Source: Gigaspora margarita
Lineage: Eukaryota; Glomeromycota; Glomeromycetes; Diversisporales; Gigasporaceae
NCBI GenBank assembly: GCA_009809945.1
Contig: WTPW01000025.1
Span: forward strand, 80,429-144,428
Direction of reading: 5' to 3'
DNA length: 64,000 bases
This document shows, one piece after another, positions 24,203 to 35,545 of this stretch. Position 1 is the stretch's first letter; each line of letters opens with the position of its first letter. A model generated the notes under the pieces. It had not been told where the DNA came from and made no database searches. It saw only the letters and a list, made by a program, of their open reading frames with translations. The position numbers and the translations under genes are program-made.

Positions 24203-25834
24203 TACTAGCGATCATAAATAATACAGCAAAAAAAAAAATTGTTAGATCGAATTATCTCATGCAATTTTGCATGTATCCTTTTACTTTTTTTATTATTATT
24301 TGTAAATAGTATCACTTTCACCAATAAAAATTTTTAAAAAATTAATCAATTAAATTTTTCAGGTGCACGAGCTTTATTTGAATCCACGTGCTGCATTATT
24401 TTTGCTTGTTTTTACAGCAGCACAACCGTAAAATAAAAATTTTTTTTACATTAAAAAAATATTTTTTACTATTTAATTCCCTACACTTTTACCATCTAGT
24501 ATAGCCACTCCAGGCCCTAATAATGTCACGAACCCATTCTGGCATTGAACGAATCAGTTAGTGCAGGTCTCGACGTTGATTTGCTCTCACACCACCTGGA
24601 TTTTTTCCCAGAGGTCTTTTTCACTTGAGATATTGTCTAGAAGCTAACTTAGGCAATGGTCGACTTTAGCCCACAGGTGTTCGATTGGGTTGAGATCAGG
24701 GGATAAGGGGCCAATCAAAGGTTTTTACTCTATTCCTTCTAAGCAAAGTTTGGTCAATGTTGCAGTATGGCAAGTGGTACCATCTTGCTGAAAATAATGT
24801 CCCGCACACTTAATCTATGGTTTCTCACAGTCCAAGAAGGTCGTTATGAAGTATCAACCAGTACAACTTACCATTCATTGTGCTGTTGATTTTACAAAAC
24901 CCTCCAATGCCACAGAATGTAAAGCAACCCCAGATCATAACAGAGTCATCCCATACTTTACTTTTGGTTGTACGTGAAAGCAGTTTAACGGTTCCTCAGG
25001 ACGCTTCCAGTAATATTGCTGCCATCTGACCCAAAATTTGAAATCTAGATTCGTCAGACCAGATTGCCTTTGACCAGTCTTCGACAGACCAACCTTCATG
25101 TTTTTACAAAAATCAAGCTGTGCTTTTTGGTAACTAGCACTTAGGAAGGGCTTTTTTCATTTGATCCTGACACCAAACCATGCTCACGGAGTATACGACG
25201 AATAGTAGAAGCTGAAACTTCAAGGTTTTCCTTTTCTTTCAGGTGGGAAACCACCTGCATAGCCGTAGAGCAGCATCGAAAGGTAATTAAGTTAACAATC
25301 TTCCTTTGGGTTGGTTCACCCACTGAAGGTGGGCAACCAACCCTTCCTAAATTTTCAAGCGTGCGGTTTTCAAGCCACCTTTTTTTGAGATGGGTGATGG
25401 TAAAGGAGGCAATATGGCAAATCCGGCCTATAGTCCTTGTCGTGTTCCTTTTTGTAGTGATAGCAAAATTTGTGCCCTTTGGGTGGGAGTGGTATGGTTC
25501 TTTTTTTTGTCGATTTGATTATCAATTAATTCTAACATTGCACAAGATGCAAAATCAGACAAAGAAAATCTATTTATAAAATTGTATCACGTAGTACATT
25601 TAAGCCATCTGATCTTTGGTAAAAACAAGCTAAAATAATGCATCACGTGTTTCGTAACACACGCGTGATGATTTTTGCATTGGCAGTATTGATGTTCAAT
25701 AAAATTCTACTAGTAAACAGTGACGCCATTCACGAATAAAAAAACAAAAAAAACAAAAGGATACACGCGGAATTGCGCAAGATAATTCGATCTAACGTTT
25801 TTTTTTTTTGCTGCATTATTTATGATCGCCAGTG
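24203..25834 (-). mobile_element. Tc1/mariner transposon, decayed, with both ends
   Basis: Terminal repeats of about 80 bp: left TACTAGCGATCATAAATAAT, right the complement of CACTGGCGATCATAAATAAT. TA duplications lie at 24201-24202 and 25835-25836. A second inverted pair lies further in: TGCATTATTTTTGCTTGTTT at 24392 and AAACAAGCTAAAATAATGCA at 25624. Length (1.63 kb) and layout match an autonomous Tc1-like element whose transposase has decayed. Confidence 0.9.
24489..25505 (-). pseudogene. Tc1-type DDE transposase, decayed
   Basis: Read from 25505 downwards: an N-terminal helix-turn-helix region (TIGRICHIASFTITHLKKRW; then RKIVNLITFRCCSTAMQVVS and SASTIRRILREHGLVSG, intact 25323-25141). The catalytic core follows: WSDESRF (first Asp), MIWGCFTFCGIGGF, FQQDGTTCHTA (second Asp) and SPDLNPIEHLW (Glu, about 34 residues after the second Asp). 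The catalytic triad is present, but in-frame stops lie between and after the motifs (for example after GIE, and after CLS), and frame changes occur around 24790-25140. In intact relatives this protein cuts and rejoins element ends at TA. Confidence 0.88.
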
Positions 25835-25861
25835 TACTTAGACTTTTCCATTTCATAATTA

Positions 25862-26103
25862 GGCCACGCAAAGTTAATTTTTCGTTTTGCATAATCCGCC
25901 GACCTAATTTTTCCAAAAAAAAAAATATATATTTTTTTTTTAAATTCCTATCGTGCCAATTATTCCATTTTTCACATTTAATTTTTTTCTCCGGTGTCAC
26001 CCAATGATGGCCTCAATTTCCGGAATTATCCGATATGTCCGATAAAAAAAACAAAATTTCTGATTCCATATTATGCAAACCGAAAAATTAACTTTGCGTG
26101 ACC
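25862..26103. mobile_element. MITE GGCCACGCAAAGTT, copy 1
   Basis: Left end GGCCACGCAAAGTTAATTTT, right end AAAATTAACTTTGCGTGACC, TTA flanks at 25859-25861 and 26104-26106. It lies 26 bases beyond the Tc1 element. The interior has CTCCGGTGTCACCCAATGAT and TCCGATAAAAAAAACAAAAT. Related copies lie at 26131-26234 and in 34800-35545. Confidence 0.8.
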
Positions 26104-26130
26104 TTAAACGTGGACATGATTATTAATTCA

Positions 26131-26234
26131 GGCCACGCAAAGTTTTTTTTTTAAAAAAAAAAAAAAATCCAAACCGCCGACCGGAATTTTTCAACACCAC
26201 GTTATGCAAAACGAAAAATTAACTTTGCGTGGCC
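26131..26234. mobile_element. MITE GGCCACGCAAAGTT, copy 2, short form
   Basis: Left GGCCACGCAAAGTTTTTTTT, right AAAATTAACTTTGCGTGGCC, with TCA/TTA flanks. At 104 bp it is an internally deleted relative of copy 1. Confidence 0.75.
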
Positions 26235-27250
26235 TTACCAAAATCACTGATCGATCACTTGATCGATCATTAGACCGAACATGATCGGACATGTCACATG
26301 TTTAAGTCTTGTGATGATTCGAGACAAAAGCTGCATCGATACTTACGTATCGAGCAGCTTTAATTCCAGTTTCACAAGTGCGGAATTAGTGATCATCATT
26401 AATAAATTGCCGATCATTAAGAGACATAATATGCCATGCGATTAATTGCGGCCTTAGACGACTCCAAAAAAGAAATTTTGAAAATTATTCCGTAATATTG
26501 GTCGAAACGCACTCACACTACATGACGCACTTTGTGTTTATTTGGAACGTGCTGACAAATAATTTAGGTCAGAGATGATGTTTATTGAAAAATTAGCAAA
26601 TTAAGATAGAGAAGTGAGTAAATGACTAAGTTAGACAACGACATCCCGCGAAAAACATTGTATACGAAATGATGGAATAATATGCTTTCACATTTGAGCA
26701 TTTGGGTGTGTCGCGCGAATTTTTCTGTTCAAAAGCTGGTGGAAGCGGCTTCGCCGTATATGATCTTATACTTACTTATTCGTCCTTCTATTATTTGGTT
26801 CTTTATTCCATATGCCATTGTCATAACCTTATTTGTCCTTGATCTTCCCACGCCGTACCTTTTTTAGCACATATTATGATTATCACATGCTTTGGTCTTA
26901 CTTCCCACCCGATTTGGAAATTAAACTTTTTATCCAATCAGTGTTCATCACTTAATTGACGGTTTTTTTGTTTAAAAACCAATACATATGTGCAAATCCT
27001 GCCCAGATGTCAATTTTTGCAGCCAAAATAAAAATCTGACTAAAACTAACCCTAACCTAACCCTAACATCTGGGCTAAATCATTTTTAATTTGGGCTGGG
27101 CTACGACATAAATATTGAACAATGACAATCATTTCCATTTTGAGTGGAGGTACATACGAGGCTGCTCCTCATTTCGATTAAGTAATTACTGAAAATAAGA
27201 TTGTTCTTCTTATAGCGGTTCTATTCAAATGTCATGTAATATCTTATTAA

Positions 27251-27505
27251 GGCCGTTTGAAGTTAATTTTTTGGTTAACATACCCCCCCCAGCTGAAGTC
27301 CCCCCCCTCCCTCCGAAAACGAACAGCCAATCAAAACGCTGGATGACTCTCGCCAGTCACCTGATTTATATCAACCAATCAAATTGGCCCATATTTGTTC
27401 ATTTTTATATGTTCGTTTCATATGTTCGTTTCGTTTTATCCCCCTCCCCCCCTCCCGAGATTCCTGGAAAAGTGATGTTAACCAAAGAATCAACTTCGAA
27501 CGGCC
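27251..27505. mobile_element. MITE GGCCGTTTGAAGTT, 3-bp TAA duplication
   Basis: Left GGCCGTTTGAAGTTAATTTT, right the complement of GGCCGTTCGAAGTTGATTCT. TAA on both sides (27248-27250 and 27506-27508). Copy 1 has the empty site near 6028-6032. The interior is C-rich (CCCCCCCTCCCTCCGAAAAC). Ends and TWA duplication suit a PIF/Harbinger-type MITE. Confidence 0.85.
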
Positions 27506-27807
27506 TAATGCAGTGGAATGCGTATAAAATCAACATTACATCCTTATCAATCATAAAACCATAGGGAACAAGGGAAGGAAAGAATTCGGTGATAAAATAT
27601 ATTAAATTCTTGGATACTGTAAAATACCGAAACTCTGTTACGCTTTTCGAATTTAATTTCTTTCAATTATACTCTTGAGTGTTTACACATCCAAATGATT
27701 GTCACACTAGCTTTCGACAATCCCAACTTAATTAAGCATAACCTTATATGGATATGAATTCTCAAAAATTCTGACAATAAGTGAAGTTGTAGAACAACAA
27801 ATCCCCC

Positions 27808-28271
27808 ACAGGTAGAACTATAAATATTTTCTAAATCTATTATGATAAAAAACCTTTGTTGATATAAACTTTTCCAGCAGTTTTCTAAAAAAATTTCTTA
27901 ATCAAAACTTATGGTGTAACATGTTACTTTTATTGTGGTATTCGAAACATAATTTTATACATCATATAACGATAAGATCAGGTGTATCATGAGATCGAGC
28001 CAACTAATAACATAACAATTTAGGATAAGGGTTAATATTAAAGTTAAGAATTAGCAAAGACCGTCTCTACCCAAAATTTCGCAAGGAATTTTTTTTGTTA
28101 AAACACGAAAGGTGGTTTCATAAGCAAAGTTATGAGTTACAAGCATTTTTTAAAAACGCAACTATTTTCTTCGATTTCACGTTACACCTGATCTTACGTC
28201 TGAAAAATATGTTGTTTACACCAAAAATCTTTTGAAAGAATACTTATCGAAAGGTTTATTGTTCTACCTGT
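27808..28271. mobile_element. Element with ACAGGTAGAAC ends, holding a nested MITE
   Basis: Left ACAGGTAGAACTATAAATAT, right ATTGTTCTACCTGT. Inserted in the C-tract that reads ATCCCCCTTG in copy 1 (about 6341-6350). The duplication may be the C-tract itself, so its length is uncertain. A second element (27976-28194) lies inside it. Confidence 0.7.
27976..28194. mobile_element. MITE, AGATCAGGTGTAACGTGAAATC family, copy B
   Basis: Ends AGATCAGGTGTATCATGAGA and the complement of AGATCAGGTGTAACGTGAAA. TA flanks at 27974-27975 and 28195-28196. The clearest member of the family, nested in the 27808-28271 element. Confidence 0.8.
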
Positions 28272-28969
28272 GCCCCTTGTATTATTCGAATTTCTTTTTA
28301 TTATTAATAAATAAACCATTCTGGTAGTTTATTGTAGGCATTAATAATTTAAGTAAAAATTTCTGCATTTTATTGAAAGTTATAATTTAGGAAAGATTTT
28401 TTTTATAATGTGTTACTTGTTTATGCATTTCTTCTATAAATAGAGATTATTGCCATTTTTCATCCGATCATTACAGCATTATACATTGGAAATTTCTAAA
28501 TTATTAATTCTTGGAAATTGTTCCCATGTCTTCTTAAGCAGTACCGTATTTCGTAAAATAAAGCCCACTTGCGATTTTGATTATATGGGTGTTATTTGGA
28601 ATACGCACACGTGATTTTGATTTTATTGAAATACGCACATGGGCGTTATTTTGTGGCTAATAGATATTTTTCTTAAACCTGACTGATATATCTATTGAAA
28701 TCCTAATGTGCGATGTGCATCATTTTGGGATGTACATGGGCGTTATTTGGAAACCATATGGCTATTTTTAGGACACATGATTTTCTAAATAACGACCATG
28801 CCCGTTATTTCGTGAAAATATGGTATAAGATTTTTAGATTTTCTACATCTAGAAAATCTAAAAACCTCAGTCTCTTTATTTACAGATGTATAAACTAATG
28901 ACACATTGAAAAATAAAATACATCTAAATTATCAATCACCTTGATCCGGAAATATTTCGTTATCGAACT

Positions 28970-29160
28970 TAATAGTTATGCTGTACGTTGGGACTTAATA
29001 GTTATGCTGTATGGTAGAACATAATAGTTATGTGTACGCTGGAACTTAATGGGTAGTTATTCTGTACGCTGAAACTTAAATAAATCATTATTAATAATAA
29101 CAAATTTAGCTTATCTCCAATATGTTACTAGTTATGCCGTACGTTGAAATTTAACCCACG
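28970..29160. repeat. Tandem repeat AGTTATGCTGTACG (copy 2)
   Basis: Diverged copies of AGTTATGCTGTACGTTGGGA. This is the counterpart of the array at 7495-7690. Confidence 0.6.
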
Positions 29161-29524
29161 ATTATGAATAGCTTTTTTTTCTAATGTGAATATTTCAGAA
29201 ATTTAAAAACAAATTTGATAAAATATATATATATAATTGGCTAGTTCAATCAAACAGTTCAATAATGTACTTCATAAAGTCAATTTAGCGGAAACTCCAA
29301 ATTACCTTATTTTAGTGTAATAAACTCCATCGTGGGATGTGCATCAATAAAGCGCATAATTTATTGAAGTTGATAATTTAGGAATTATTTGATTTCAATA
29401 TGCCACCTACATATATTATACCTTTGTGATTGTTATTTTTAGATTTTTTGCATCTTACATACGTACAATACTGCAGTAAGTGTTTAATTCGATATATTAC
29501 CTAGAAATTGCAATTTTCAAATAA

Positions 29525-29745
29525 GACGAGACCAACTGTATTCTGCCTCCGGGAGGGGGTGGTTCACATAGTAAAAATTTTTAACAAAATGGTTTTCAAA
29601 AAAAATTTTTTCCGAATTGCTCCGTGACTGTATAAAATTTTCAGAAATATCCCGTATCCCTCTGTATATTTACCCAAATTTTTTTTACTATGAGGGAGAG
29701 GGGGGAACGGGGGGATGTAAAACACAGAATCCAGTCGGTCTCGCC
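29525..29745. mobile_element. MITE GACGAGACCAACTG, copy 2 (221 bp)
   Basis: Ends GACGAGACCAACTGTATTC and GAATCCAGTCGGTCTCGCC. TAA duplication at 29522-29524 and 29746-29748. Copy 1 of the duplication shows the empty site near 8107-8115 (CAAATAATATGTATTTA). Confidence 0.88.
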
Positions 29746-29893
29746 TAATCTGTATTTAACATTTAATTACAATTATATAAACGAGTCCAAATTTTCAGCA
29801 AATTTTCCGCGATTATTTAATAAACAGTTAGCACTATATATTAATTAACATTAATTTATGATTCGAAAATAATCGATTATTTTTTTAACAAAA

Positions 29894-31123
29894 ATGGGTG
29901 ATATCCTTAATCGTAAAGCAGTTAAATATATCATCGCGAAACCTCAAGAAGCGTTTATTGAAGAAAATGAAGAAAAACTAAAAGTTGAGCGAATTGAAAT
30001 TGGTAGAAGCCAAATAATTAGATATATGATCGTGAAATTAACGAGGAATATAAAGTGTATAAAAAAATATGAGATCTCGTCAAAACCTGTTCGTTGCACA
30101 GATTTTTTTATCATTGATTACTTTTTTTCTTGGTCAATTATTCGCGCTTGCAGAAACATACAATATAATTTCGAAGTTGGAACTCAGTTATCATCATTGT
30201 TAGGTGGAATTGGTGCGTTAGTAGCTATTGTTACTGCATATCTTAACAAAACTACGCAGAAATATTATGAATCAAGTGGTGTAAAGGAAATCGATGAGAA
30301 TACGTTCAAACCCATGTATCTAAATATTGAAGATAAAGTTATTAAGCAATTTGTTAAACATTTGAAAGGAGATGCTTTTTATAATGAATTTGCGAAGCGT
30401 AAAACAAATAGGAAAACAAATGGGATACGAATGAATCTAAGAATGAAAAAAATGAGAAAAAAATGAGGAGAACAGAAGGAGAACAGAAGGGAATATGGTT
30501 ACAGCGATTTTCTATTATACATATAAGTTGAAACGAAGAAAATAATATTTTATCTAGAGAATGATTTGTCGATATTTCATATTCTATTTTGATTTTTTCC
30601 TTCATTTTCATAATATCATTGTTTTTATCATTTATTATGCAAGAATCTAGTCATACTTTTATTGATAAGAACAAAGAACAAAAGTTGAGTCAATCGATAT
30701 TGTATTTAGGAATAATTTGGTTTGGATTAATTCTTCTTCCAAGTCATATGACCTTACTGAAATTTAGATCAAATATTTTACGCCGATCATAATGAAGAAA
30801 ATACTAAAAATACTAGTAAAAAATTGTGGGAAAAATTTAAACCGATAATTTTTGTTTTAAATACTATAAATTTGGTTTTGTTATTTTATCTTTTTTATTA
30901 TAGGTAGAATGAAATATGAAATATGGGGCACTATAGAGAACAAAACACTTCACATCATTCACTTACATTTATATCCGCGTTGGGTTAATGTCATTGAATT
31001 AATTCTAAATGGAATTGAGCCTGAAGCTGAAAAATAATATTTTCATGATATGGAAGTAGATAAAAAGAAATTATTAGACAAAATTTTAATCCATAAAAGA
31101 TATATTGTTAATAACGAAAATTA
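29894..31123 (+). pseudogene. Unrecognised multi-pass membrane protein, decayed copy 2
   Basis: ATG at 29894 opens MGDILNRKAVKYIIAKPQEA and then FIEENEEKLKVERIEIG, matching copy 1 at 8253 but without its codon-8 stop. The frame stays open to 30466 (190 codons). Even so, the first membrane helix lies in another frame (AQIFLSLITFFLGQLFALA, about 30090-30146), and the original frame returns at TQLSSLLGGIGALVAIVTAY. Small length changes are therefore present at about 30050 and 30175. Later segments are SQSILYLGIIWFGLILL (30691) and LNTINLVLLFYLF (30860). The C-terminal LHLYPRWVNVIELILNGIEPEAEK ends at a TAA near 31037. The layout suggests two pairs of membrane helices. No function is inferred. 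An intron acceptor is possible at TTATTATAG (30895). Confidence 0.65.
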
Positions 31124-34100
31124 AAATGGGAGTGATATTAGCCCTATGCGTCGACGAAGTCACGCTAGGGTTATTATCGCGAGGATCACCCTTTGTGGCT
31201 GATGTAAGTTAAGCCTTATATGGAGGACAATTGATATGCATCCGATTGTATGTGATTGAGATTATAGAAATGCATGTGAAAAAGAATATTCATATGATTG
31301 ACATCATAGTGATGCAGGTAGGTGCATATAATGGAATTATAAAAGATACATGTGAGCGTAAAGTGGAAATTTAGTGCNTTCTTACTTCGCTTGTCTACTG
31401 TTCTCTTCGCTGTCCGATTACGATCTGGCTTCTTCGTGACGGGCCCACCACCCCCTCCCTTCAAGTCGGTGCATCTAGCATTCTGCCGATTGTCATGCAT
31501 AGTAAGCTATATACACCACTCAACAGGGTTGCCTTGAAAAGGAAGAGAAGAGAAGAAAAGAAAAAGGAAGAAAAGAAGAAAGTAGAATGCGCCTCACCAT
31601 AGCGTAGGCTCTTTGTTCTTTCTTTTTGAAGGTAGTTTTTCGATCCTCATTTTCATACTTCGTCACGTGAACAACACCAGTGACGTAGATGGCACGTAAA
31701 CATGTAAAAATTTGACAAATTGATAAATAACACGTAAACATGTAGAAAATTGATAAAGCACAAGTATGTCACAATAGAAGAGAAAGTAAAGAGGTGGAAC
31801 ACTACTCCCATATGTATCTTCATTATGCATGTTTAATAAAAGATCCGAGTGAGAATAACAGCTTGGCAGATTAATTTTTTATCAGATTTGATAGATTATC
31901 GGTTTTGACAAACAAGATTGGTTTTGGGAGGCTCAACAGTACATAAGAGCTGGAGGTTAAGGCTAATAATAAATCCAAGAATTGGTTTATATTTACAGAT
32001 TCACTTAGGTATGGTAAATAAAATATAATTTGATAAGAACTTTCCCGTTCCTCGTATTAGCGCCTTATTTTATGGTATTTCCTAATAATAATACTTTTCA
32101 TTATATAAAAATTTCTTTGTATGTACGTTTTATTATATCTGAACTCAAATTATTAACATACATTAAATATATACTTTTAAATCCTAGACTTATTTTCTTT
32201 CAGAATTTCGATAGCTCTTGTGCCAAAGTTAATAGATCTGCCCATATACATTATACCTTTTCACATGCAGTATGCTCTAGATTTTTTAATATAGTTTTAT
32301 ATAATTCAGATTAATTCCCACCCGAATTTGATCATTGAAATTATATGGGTAAAGTTTGTGCTATCGTTATTTGTTACTATTTTTAATCACCCTCTTAAGC
32401 CATTAATTATAACGGCCTCATATGCTGACCAGAAATCAAATAAAATTGCATAAAATAATTTTAAAGATGGAAATATTGAGGAAATACAGTATTAAATAAA
32501 TTTTTCATGAATAAGATAGTATTGTAGATTAATCATAAATACTGTAAATATTTGTTAGGAGTATCTTTATTTAAAGCATGCAGGCGAAATGTAGTGTAAA
32601 TTTATTATTTAGTGTTAGAAAAAGAGTTAAAATATACACTTTAAAAATTATAGTATTACAATGTTTTATACATTAAATAGTTCTGTTTATGTAACTCACG
32701 TAACCTTTAGATACTCTGCTATTTTTAAACATTGAAAGATGTTCAGAATTAAATTGAGAGTCTATTCTGTGGAAATATGATCACTTTTATTATTAATTAG
32801 GCGTAATTTTTTTCCTATATCCAGAATGTTTGTTCATTAAATTTGGCAGAACATACAAAGTTGCTTCAGTACAAGAGATGTATTGCAAAGCATTTAATAT
32901 AGTTAAAGATTGAGAAATAAATAGTTTAAGCATCTCGATAATTATGCACACAGGGCGTTCTCAGGTTAGACGTTGTGAAAGTCAAAATTACCCCCTCGTA
33001 GTACAACATTCGACTTCTTCAATTTTGTAAATTTAATAGATATAAATCTTATTTATTTATTCTTTATTATTTATCGATTTATTTTACTTATTCGACTAAT
33101 TTTATTTCATTGATTTATTCGATTGATTTTATTTATTCAACTTTTAGTATGTAATTGATAAGAATATAAGAGCCTCAAGCTCACTTTCAACCAAGAAATA
33201 ATTCGCATAGAGTCCATCACAGATGGAGTTCAATACCATCAACATAATATTGTATGTACAGTATAGATAACAGAGCTATCAGGTGCCATATAAAATCAAC
33301 CTTCAGATTTTTTTTAATTTGACAACAGTAGAGTTGTAATACTATACCATTATAATAGATACGCATCAGAATAGAAATCTAAAAGCATCAATTTCTTAAT
33401 ACAAAAATAATAACAACCATTGAACAAAAGTTATACTTTGATTATTGCCACGGAGTTTCTCAGACTACCGTGTATTTGTCAACCTTTACTAACGTTTGGC
33501 AATTATACGATGACTAGAGTATCGTACCAGATACTACCACCGATATTATGCTTCACACAGATAACAGCTTATTCACAAAAAAAGTTACAAGATCTACGTA
33601 CTTTGCTTATCGTTCATGCAATCATTATTTTAACTTTTACATCATCCGATATGGATTATGCATTAATTAAAATCATGACATTCCATCAACACGTACCCGT
33701 TCACTAGTCACATGGGTACCGCGTCTATTATCCTTAAATTATCCTACTGTGAAATGGTTTCGGAAATTTTAGAATTTCAAAATTTTCGGAAATTAGTATT
33801 CAAACCTTTAATTTTATGGTTTTTGATAAAAGAATTTCATTCATAAATTAACATTTTAAATTAGTTTTCATGGAAGATAATAGTTTTTATAATTTTTTTA
33901 TAAAATGTAATTAAATATTGCATATAATACGTATTGCTTTTGATAAATGGTTTTTGTTTCTTGTTTTGGAAAAGATTTTAAATGACGCTACTTTGAACAG
34001 CAAGAATACATTTATTTTCTATTTAGTACTTTTTTTTTATGCGATGTGCAGTAAATTGTGAACATTTTCTTATGAATTTGGTACTCACCAATACTATATA

Positions 34101-34260
34101 AATAGTATACATCCGAAAATGGTCGAATTCTTTTGACATTAACAATAAAGATGCATCATCTCTATTGTATAATCATTATATAAATAATCAACATACAATC
34201 AAGCCATTCTGCAATTTCTGTTTAACAGTAGGTCCTTTTTTTTTTTAAAAAAAAAAAACA
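31124..34260. other. Gene-poor stretch with no supported coding sequence
   Basis: 31380-31700 has higher GC and a purine run (31540-31585), a tandem ACGTAAACATGTANAAA (31693, 31731) and an N at 31378. 31855-31925 holds a reversed fragment of the TTGAACCTC repeat family (TTGGTTTTGGGAGGCTCAAC). Frames at 32030-32314 (94 codons) and 33420-33707 (95 codons) have no motif. The second lies in sequence of higher complexity (TTGCCACGGAGTTTCTCAGA...) and could be a diverged exon. Confidence 0.4.
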
Positions 34261-34335
34261 TATATTACTGGTCTCCGGGCACGTCCTTACGCCCGTGCTA
34301 CAGTAATTATAAAAAAAATTTTTTTTTTTGTTTAC
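34225..34335. repeat. GC-rich hairpin between poly-A/T tracts
   Basis: TTACTGGTCTCCGGGCACGT faces TACGCCCGTGCTACAGTAAT with the loop TCCTTA (34268-34308). T12A12 lies on the left and A8T12 on the right. A strong stem in otherwise AT-rich DNA. No tRNA-like arms are present. Confidence 0.65.
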
Positions 34336-34357
34336 ATATCCGACGAATCTAAAAAAT

Positions 34358-34590
34358 TAATATTTGTCGCAGATCATAATGAAATCGGATCAAAATGAAA
34401 TGTTGGTTTATATTTAACTCTCTAAAACGCATATATACTTGTTTAATATAAACTCTACTCTAAAACTAACCTCTATCTAACCTTAGCCCTAACCCTAAAA
34501 AATGCGCAAAAAAAAAAAATTTTTCGTGTCTTGTCAATTTTTTATACCACACATGATTCATTTTAATCTGTCACAATAATTGAAATTTTC
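34358..34590. mobile_element. Probable MITE, TTGTCGCAGATCATAATG ends
   Basis: TTGTCGCAGATCATAATGAA faces TTCATTTTAATCTGTCACAA. The interior has CTAACCTTAGCCCTAACCCT and A/T runs. Boundaries and duplication are unclear. Confidence 0.45.
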
Positions 34591-34799
34591 TTTAATTAGC
34601 CAGTAGAAATACGGATAACAATCTTGTAAAATAGGTTCAATTTACATAAAGACGTAAAAGCCGAAAAAATTAAAACTCGATTAACTAACAATGATTCATT
34701 AAGTTCATAAATTGACAATATAATAAATAATTTAGGGTATTCTTAAGCAGCACATTCGATGTGATTAGCTAGTGATTGATATAGTGCTCAACCATTTTT

Positions 34800-35545
34800 G
34801 CTATTTAATTTTTTCTCCGGTGACGCCTGATGGTGACCTTAATTTTCCGGAATTACCCGATAGATCCGAAAAAAATCCAAAATTTTCAGATTCTATGTTA
34901 TGCAAAGCGAAAAATTAACTTTGTGTGGTTTTAAATGTGAACATGAGATTATTAATTTATAATAGATTAAAAAAACTCCCCGACCCGCCGATTGGAGTTT
35001 TGGAACACTATGTTATGCAAAACGAAAAATTAACTTTGCGTGACTAAGATTGAATTAGTTGCATTGGATTTAACATAATTTCTGCTGTGAATTACTGTAA
35101 ATGATAAATGATTTAGTTTCAGAACTTATTGCTAATGCGATACACATAGTAGTAGTAGAACTATTGCAATTTCTATTATAAGTTACTGTAAAAAAAATCT
35201 GTTATAGAACTTACTGCTCGTAATCTACTACAATATGTGTTGAGTTAATTTGTATTAGAATTTGATTTCTACCATAGCTGGCATAAAAATTCTATTGGGC
35301 CACGCAAGGTTAATTTTTGTTTTGCATAACATGGTGTTCCAAAATTCCAGTCAGCAGGTCGGATTTTTTTTTAATCTACTATAAATCAATAAGCTCATGT
35401 TCACATATAAGGTCATGCAAAGTTAATTTCTTAATTTGCATAACATGGAATTAGAAATTTTTGGATTTTTTTTCAGATATATCAGATAATTCTGGAAAAT
35501 TAAGGTCATCATTGAGTGATACTGGAGAAAAAATTAAATGGTGTA
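34800..35545. mobile_element. Large inverted repeat built of GGCCACGCAAAGTT elements
   Basis: Arms of about 245 bp (34800-35045 and 35300-35545) are reverse complements. Each holds two copies of the AATTAACTTTGYGTGRC end and the TTTTCTCCGGTGACGCCTGA interior seen at 25862-26103. The spacer of about 255 bp has further short inverted pairs (TTTCAGAACTTATTGCTAAT / AATCTGTTATAGAACTTACT). It may have arisen by two insertions in opposite orientation or as one compound element. Confidence 0.7.

Larger units (their letters stand above)
26698..31123. repeat. Segmental duplication, copy 2
   Basis: The counterpart of 5705-9683. Insertions present here and absent from copy 1: about 26908-27170 (unclear type, contains CTAACCCTAACCTAACCCTA), 27251-27505, 27808-28271 and 29525-29745. 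It lacks the insertions of copy 1 at 6710, 6990 and 9692. The diverged array at 28970-29160 matches 7495-7690. Confidence 0.85.

Noticed and set aside
33420-33707. Frame of 95 codons beginning with TTG
   Set aside because: No ATG start, no motif, no splice context; kept only as a remark in the gap entry.
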